Shown here: piece after piece, positions 60,798 through 64,000 of the stretch
Layout of the letters: each line of letters starts with the position of its first letter
Numbering within the stretch: the stretch's first letter is position 1
Assembly: GCA_910583925.1 (NCBI GenBank)
Contig: CAJTZJ010000012.1
Span: forward strand, 1-64,000
Origin: an uncultured Eubacterium sp.
Lineage (GTDB): Bacteria; Bacillota; Clostridia; Oscillospirales; Acutalibacteraceae
DNA length: 64,000 nt
Reading direction: 5' to 3'
The notes under the pieces: generated by a model
Databases searched by the model: none
What the model saw: only the letters and a program-made list of their open reading frames with translations
Told to the model about the DNA's origin: nothing
Translations under genes and position numbers: made by a program

Positions 60798-62075
60798 ATG
60801 GCGCTTAAATCATCTAATAAAACGGATGTAAACACTTATGAACTTGCTATCACAATCAGCAGTGAAGATTTTTGTGAAGCATGCAAAAAAGCTTTCTTAA
60901 AGGAAAGAAAGAACATTCAGCTTCCTGGTTTCAGAAAAGGAAAGGCAACTATGGGAATGGTTGAAAAAATGTATGGTGAAGCAACCTTCTATGAGCAGGC
61001 TCTTGATATGCTTTATCCTGAAACAGTTGCTGCTGCCTTCAAAGAAGCAGATCTTAATGTTGTTGATACAACTAATGTGGATGTTCCTGTTATGAGCAAG
61101 GCTGAGGGTGTTGAAATTACAATGACAGTAACTACATATCCGGAAGTTAAGCTTGGCGATTATAAAGGGCTTAAGGCTGTTAAGCTTCCTGTTGAAGCAG
61201 CAGACGAAGATATTGAAAATGAAATTTCTCAGATGCAGAAGAGAAATTCCCGTCTTATTGATGTAACAGACAGAGCTGCAGAAATGGGCGATACAGCTAC
61301 AATTGACTTTGAAGGCTTTACAGACGGCGTTGCTTTTGACGGCGGAAAGGGCGAAAACTATCCTCTTGAACTTGGTTCAGGCAGCTTTATTCCCGGATTT
61401 GAGGAGCAGGTTGCAGGTCACAAAATCGATGAAGAATTCGATGTTAATGTAACTTTCCCTGAGGAATATGCAGCTGAACTTGCCGGAAAGGAAGCTGTAT
61501 TTAAATGTAAAATTCATGAAATCAAAGCAACAGAACTTCCGGAGCTTGATGATGAATTTGCAAAAGATGTTTCCGAATTTGATACACTTGATGAGCTTAA
61601 AGCTGATATAAAAAAGAAAATTGAAGAAAAGAAGGAAGCTGATGCTAAAACGGATATAGAAAATCAGCTTCTTGAGCAGGTTGTTGAGGGAATGGAAGTT
61701 GAAATTCCCGAATGTATGTTTGCTCAGAGAAATGATGAAATGTTGCAGGAATATTCCTATCAGCTTCAGAACAGCGGCATTGATCTTGATACATATCTTC
61801 AGTATATGGGTCAGGATAAGGAAACCTTCAAGGCATCCCTCCGTGAGGGTGCAGAAAAGCAGGTTAAATTATCTCTTGCTCTTACAGCAGTTATTTCTGC
61901 TGAAAAAATTGAACCAACTGAAGATGAAATCAATACAGAAGCAGAAAAAATCGGTTCAAGCTATGGTATGGATGCTGAGCAGGTTAAGAAAGCTGTTTCA
62001 GTTGCTCGCATTGCAGAGGATGTAGCAAGAAATAAGGCTGTTGATTTAATTGTTGATTCAGCAGTTGTTGAATAA
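60798..62075 (+). CDS. tig: Trigger factor
   Basis: This 425-residue ribosome-associated chaperone and prolyl isomerase has the ribosome-docking LPGFRKGKATMGMVEKMYG (about 43-60). A FKBP-type domain (about 150-235) carries GDTATIDFEGFTDGVAFDGG and LGSGSFIPGFEEQVAGHK, and a helical C-terminal chaperone body follows. AAGGAGG lies before ATG. It is followed by clpP and clpX, the standard Firmicutes order. Confidence 0.96.
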   Translation: MALKSSNKTDVNTYELAITISSEDFCEACKKAFLKERKNIQLPGFRKGKATMGMVEKMYGEATFYEQALDMLYPETVAAAFKEADLNVVDTTNVDVPVMSKAEGVEITMTVTTYPEVKLGDYKGLKAVKLPVEAADEDIENEISQMQKRNSRLIDVTDRAAEMGDTATIDFEGFTDGVAFDGGKGENYPLELGSGSFIPGFEEQVAGHKIDEEFDVNVTFPEEYAAELAGKEAVFKCKIHEIKATELPELDDEFAKDVSEFDTLDELKADIKKKIEEKKEADAKTDIENQLLEQVVEGMEVEIPECMFAQRNDEMLQEYSYQLQNSGIDLDTYLQYMGQDKETFKASLREGAEKQVKLSLALTAVISAEKIEPTEDEINTEAEKIGSSYGMDAEQVKKAVSVARIAEDVARNKAVDLIVDSAVVE

Positions 62076-62096
62076 TTTATTAAAGGTAGTGATTTT

Positions 62097-62687
62097 ATGG
62101 CATTAGTTCCTTATGTTGTTGAGCAGACAGGTAACGGCGAACGCTCAATGGATATTTTTTCTCGTCTTTTAAATGACAGAATTATCGTTCTTTCAGACGA
62201 GGTTAACTCTCAGACAGCTTCACTTGTTGTAGCCCAGCTTCTTTTCCTTGAAGGTCAGGACAGTGAAAAAGATATAAGCCTTTATATCAATTCACCCGGC
62301 GGATCGGTAACAGACGGCTTGGCCATTTACGATACAATGCAGTATATAAAATGCGATGTTTCAACGATTTGCGTGGGTATGGCTGCATCTATGGGCGCTT
62401 TTCTTCTTTCAAGCGGAACAAAGGGCAAGCGTATTGCGCTTCCGAACAGCTCAATTTTAATTCATCAGCCACTTATCGGCGGTCATGGCTTAACAGGTCA
62501 GACTACTGACATCGAAATTGCCGCTAAAAACTTGGTTCAGACTAAGGAAAGATTAAATAGAATACTTGCCGAAAACTGCGGCAAAACAGTTGAAGAACTT
62601 GCAAGAGATACGGACAGGGATAACTGGCTTACTGCTGACGAAGCACTTGCTTATGGCCTTGTTGATAAAGTAATTGATAAAAGATAA
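62097..62687 (+). CDS. clpP: ATP-dependent Clp protease proteolytic subunit
   Basis: The 196-residue serine protease has LYINSPGGSVTDGLAIYDTM, the catalytic Ser in VGMAASMGAFLLSSG (about 100) and the His in SSILIHQPLIGGHG (about 125), with a catalytic Asp in RDTDRDNW (about 174). It forms the double heptameric chamber working with ClpX. Length is normal. 21 bases separate it from tig and 20 from clpX. Confidence 0.97.
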   Translation: MALVPYVVEQTGNGERSMDIFSRLLNDRIIVLSDEVNSQTASLVVAQLLFLEGQDSEKDISLYINSPGGSVTDGLAIYDTMQYIKCDVSTICVGMAASMGAFLLSSGTKGKRIALPNSSILIHQPLIGGHGLTGQTTDIEIAAKNLVQTKERLNRILAENCGKTVEELARDTDRDNWLTADEALAYGLVDKVIDKR

Positions 62688-62707
62688 TTCTCGAAACGGA
62701 GTTTTTT

Positions 62708-63994
62708 ATGGCACGAGATGATGAAAGAAATTATATGGCAAGATGTTCCTTCTGCGGAAAATCAGAATCAATGGTTCATAAATTAATTGAGGGACCCGGA
62801 GTTTTTATTTGTGATGAATGTATTAACCTTTGCAATGATTTAATCGAAAAATCCGTTCCCTCAGCAAGAACTACAACGCATAAAAGCGAGGATGACCTTG
62901 TTCTTCCGAAACCTGAAGAAATCAAGAATAAACTTGATGAATATGTAATAGGTCAGGATGAAGCTAAAAAAGCACTTTCTGTTGCTGTTTATAATCATTA
63001 TAAGAGAATTTATTCCAATGTTACTGATGATGTTGAGCTTCAGAAAAGTAATATTCTGCTTCTGGGTCCAACGGGTGTAGGTAAAACCATGCTTGCTCAG
63101 ACATTGGCAAAAATTCTTAATGTTCCCTTTGCTATTGCAGATGCTACAACCTTAACCGAAGCAGGCTATGTAGGCGAAGATGTTGAAAACATTCTTTTAA
63201 GATTGATTCAGGCTGCTGATTTTGATATTGAAAAGGCACAGCGCGGAATCATCTATGTTGATGAAATTGATAAGATTTCAAGAAAATCCGAAAACCGTTC
63301 TATTACAAGAGATGTAAGCGGCGAAGGTGTTCAGCAGGCACTGCTGAAAATCCTTGAGGGAACGGTTTCAAATGTTCCTCCGGGAGGGGGAAGAAAGCAT
63401 CCCCAACAGGAGTTTATTCAGATTGATACTTCAAATATTCTTTTCATCTGTGGCGGTGCATTTGACGGAATTGAAAAAATCATTCAAAAGCGTATCGGCT
63501 CTAAATCAATGGGATTTGGTGCTGATATTGAAGATAAGAAGATTGATGAAACTGATGTTCTGAAAAAAGCAGTTCAGCATGATTTGGTAAAATATGGTCT
63601 TATTCCGGAGCTTATAGGAAGAATTCCGGTTATAACGGTGCTTGAAAACCTAGATAAAGAGGCTCTTGTAAAAATTATGATTGAGCCGAAAAACTCAATT
63701 TTAAAGCAGTATACAAAGCTTTTTGAAATGGATGATGTTATCCTTGAATTCAAAAAAGATGCACTTAATGCAGTAGCCGAAATTACGCTTGAAAGAAAAA
63801 CAGGCGCTAGAGGTTTAAGAAGTGTTCTTGAGAATGCATTAAGCGACCTTATGTATAAAATACCAAGCGAGCCAACCGTTGAAAAAATCATTATTACTGA
63901 GGATTGCATAAGAAATGGTGCAGAACCTATCATTTTAAAAAATCCAAAAAAGGAAGCTAAGAATTTAACAGTTTCTTCATTAAAAAATGCTTAA
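62708..63994 (+). CDS. clpX: ATP-dependent Clp protease ATP-binding subunit ClpX
   Basis: The 428-residue unfoldase has the N-terminal zinc domain CSFCGKSESMVHKLI and CDECINLCNDL, Walker A in LLGPTGVGKTMLAQTLA (about 117), EAGYVGEDVENILL, Walker B IIYVDEIDKI, the RKH-type pore loop region near GGGRKHPQQEF, and the C-terminal domain ending SSLKNA. It feeds tagged substrates to ClpP. The stop lies 6 bases before the window end. Confidence 0.97.
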   Translation: MARDDERNYMARCSFCGKSESMVHKLIEGPGVFICDECINLCNDLIEKSVPSARTTTHKSEDDLVLPKPEEIKNKLDEYVIGQDEAKKALSVAVYNHYKRIYSNVTDDVELQKSNILLLGPTGVGKTMLAQTLAKILNVPFAIADATTLTEAGYVGEDVENILLRLIQAADFDIEKAQRGIIYVDEIDKISRKSENRSITRDVSGEGVQQALLKILEGTVSNVPPGGGRKHPQQEFIQIDTSNILFICGGAFDGIEKIIQKRIGSKSMGFGADIEDKKIDETDVLKKAVQHDLVKYGLIPELIGRIPVITVLENLDKEALVKIMIEPKNSILKQYTKLFEMDDVILEFKKDALNAVAEITLERKTGARGLRSVLENALSDLMYKIPSEPTVEKIIITEDCIRNGAEPIILKNPKKEAKNLTVSSLKNA

Positions 63995-64000
63995 TTAAAG

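Overview
The window looks like a chromosome segment of an AT-rich, Gram-positive, endospore-lineage Clostridia bacterium, most likely of the Ruminococcus/Oscillospiraceae type. The evidence is strong AGGAGG ribosome binding sites, a SpoIVFB-like M50 protease, a DUF1540 protein, FliB and TarIJ genes, and Firmicutes-style rnj-rplI-dnaB-tilS-ftsH and tig-clpP-clpX blocks. The genus cannot be fixed from sequence reading alone.

Positions 1 to about 23,097 are the right-hand part of an integrative and conjugative element (ICE). Its right edge is a 23-base 3' remnant of a tRNA gene (23,075-23,097), followed by what looks like that tRNA's own terminator. The intact tRNA and the relaxase and coupling-protein genes should lie left of the window. 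All genes but one run leftward: a tyrosine integrase, parA and parB, two tiny coupled ORFs, a block of small membrane, lipoprotein and TPR-like proteins, and a surface module. The surface module has a 1,926-residue thioester and VaFE-repeat adhesin, a class B sortase, a membrane-anchored protein, a small secreted protein and a BspA-type leucine-rich-repeat protein. A conjugation block follows: primase-like Toprim protein, VirB2-, VirB6- and VirB3-like proteins, a VirB4 split over two genes, and a coiled-coil CHAP/NlpC hydrolase. The only rightward gene encodes a free-standing Spo0A C-terminal DNA-binding domain.

The ICE carries noncoding structure that its genes do not explain. Six copies of a 17-bp near-palindrome (consensus TGCGCAYYNRRTGCRCA) cluster around parA, parB and int and look like centromere (parS-type) sites. 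A structured RNA lies between int and parA, and its hairpin loop is complementary to the parA start codons. An array of hairpins and TGACACC half-sites spaced about 45 bp apart (175-417) sits next to a ribbon-helix-helix gene.

Positions 23,098-64,000 are ordinary chromosome: superoxide dismutase, alanine racemase, FliB, a ROK kinase, RNase HI, a probable 6S RNA, RNase J, rplI, dnaB, tilS, ftsH, a topoisomerase IV pair, secG, a class A penicillin-binding protein, ruvX, an M50 protease, a radical-SAM pair, a teichoic-acid-type locus (two TagF/TarL-like polymerases plus tarI and tarJ), rplS, a GH35 beta-galactosidase, rbgA, rnhB, yraN, thrC, a DUF1540 protein, a metallophosphoesterase, and tig-clpP-clpX at the right end.
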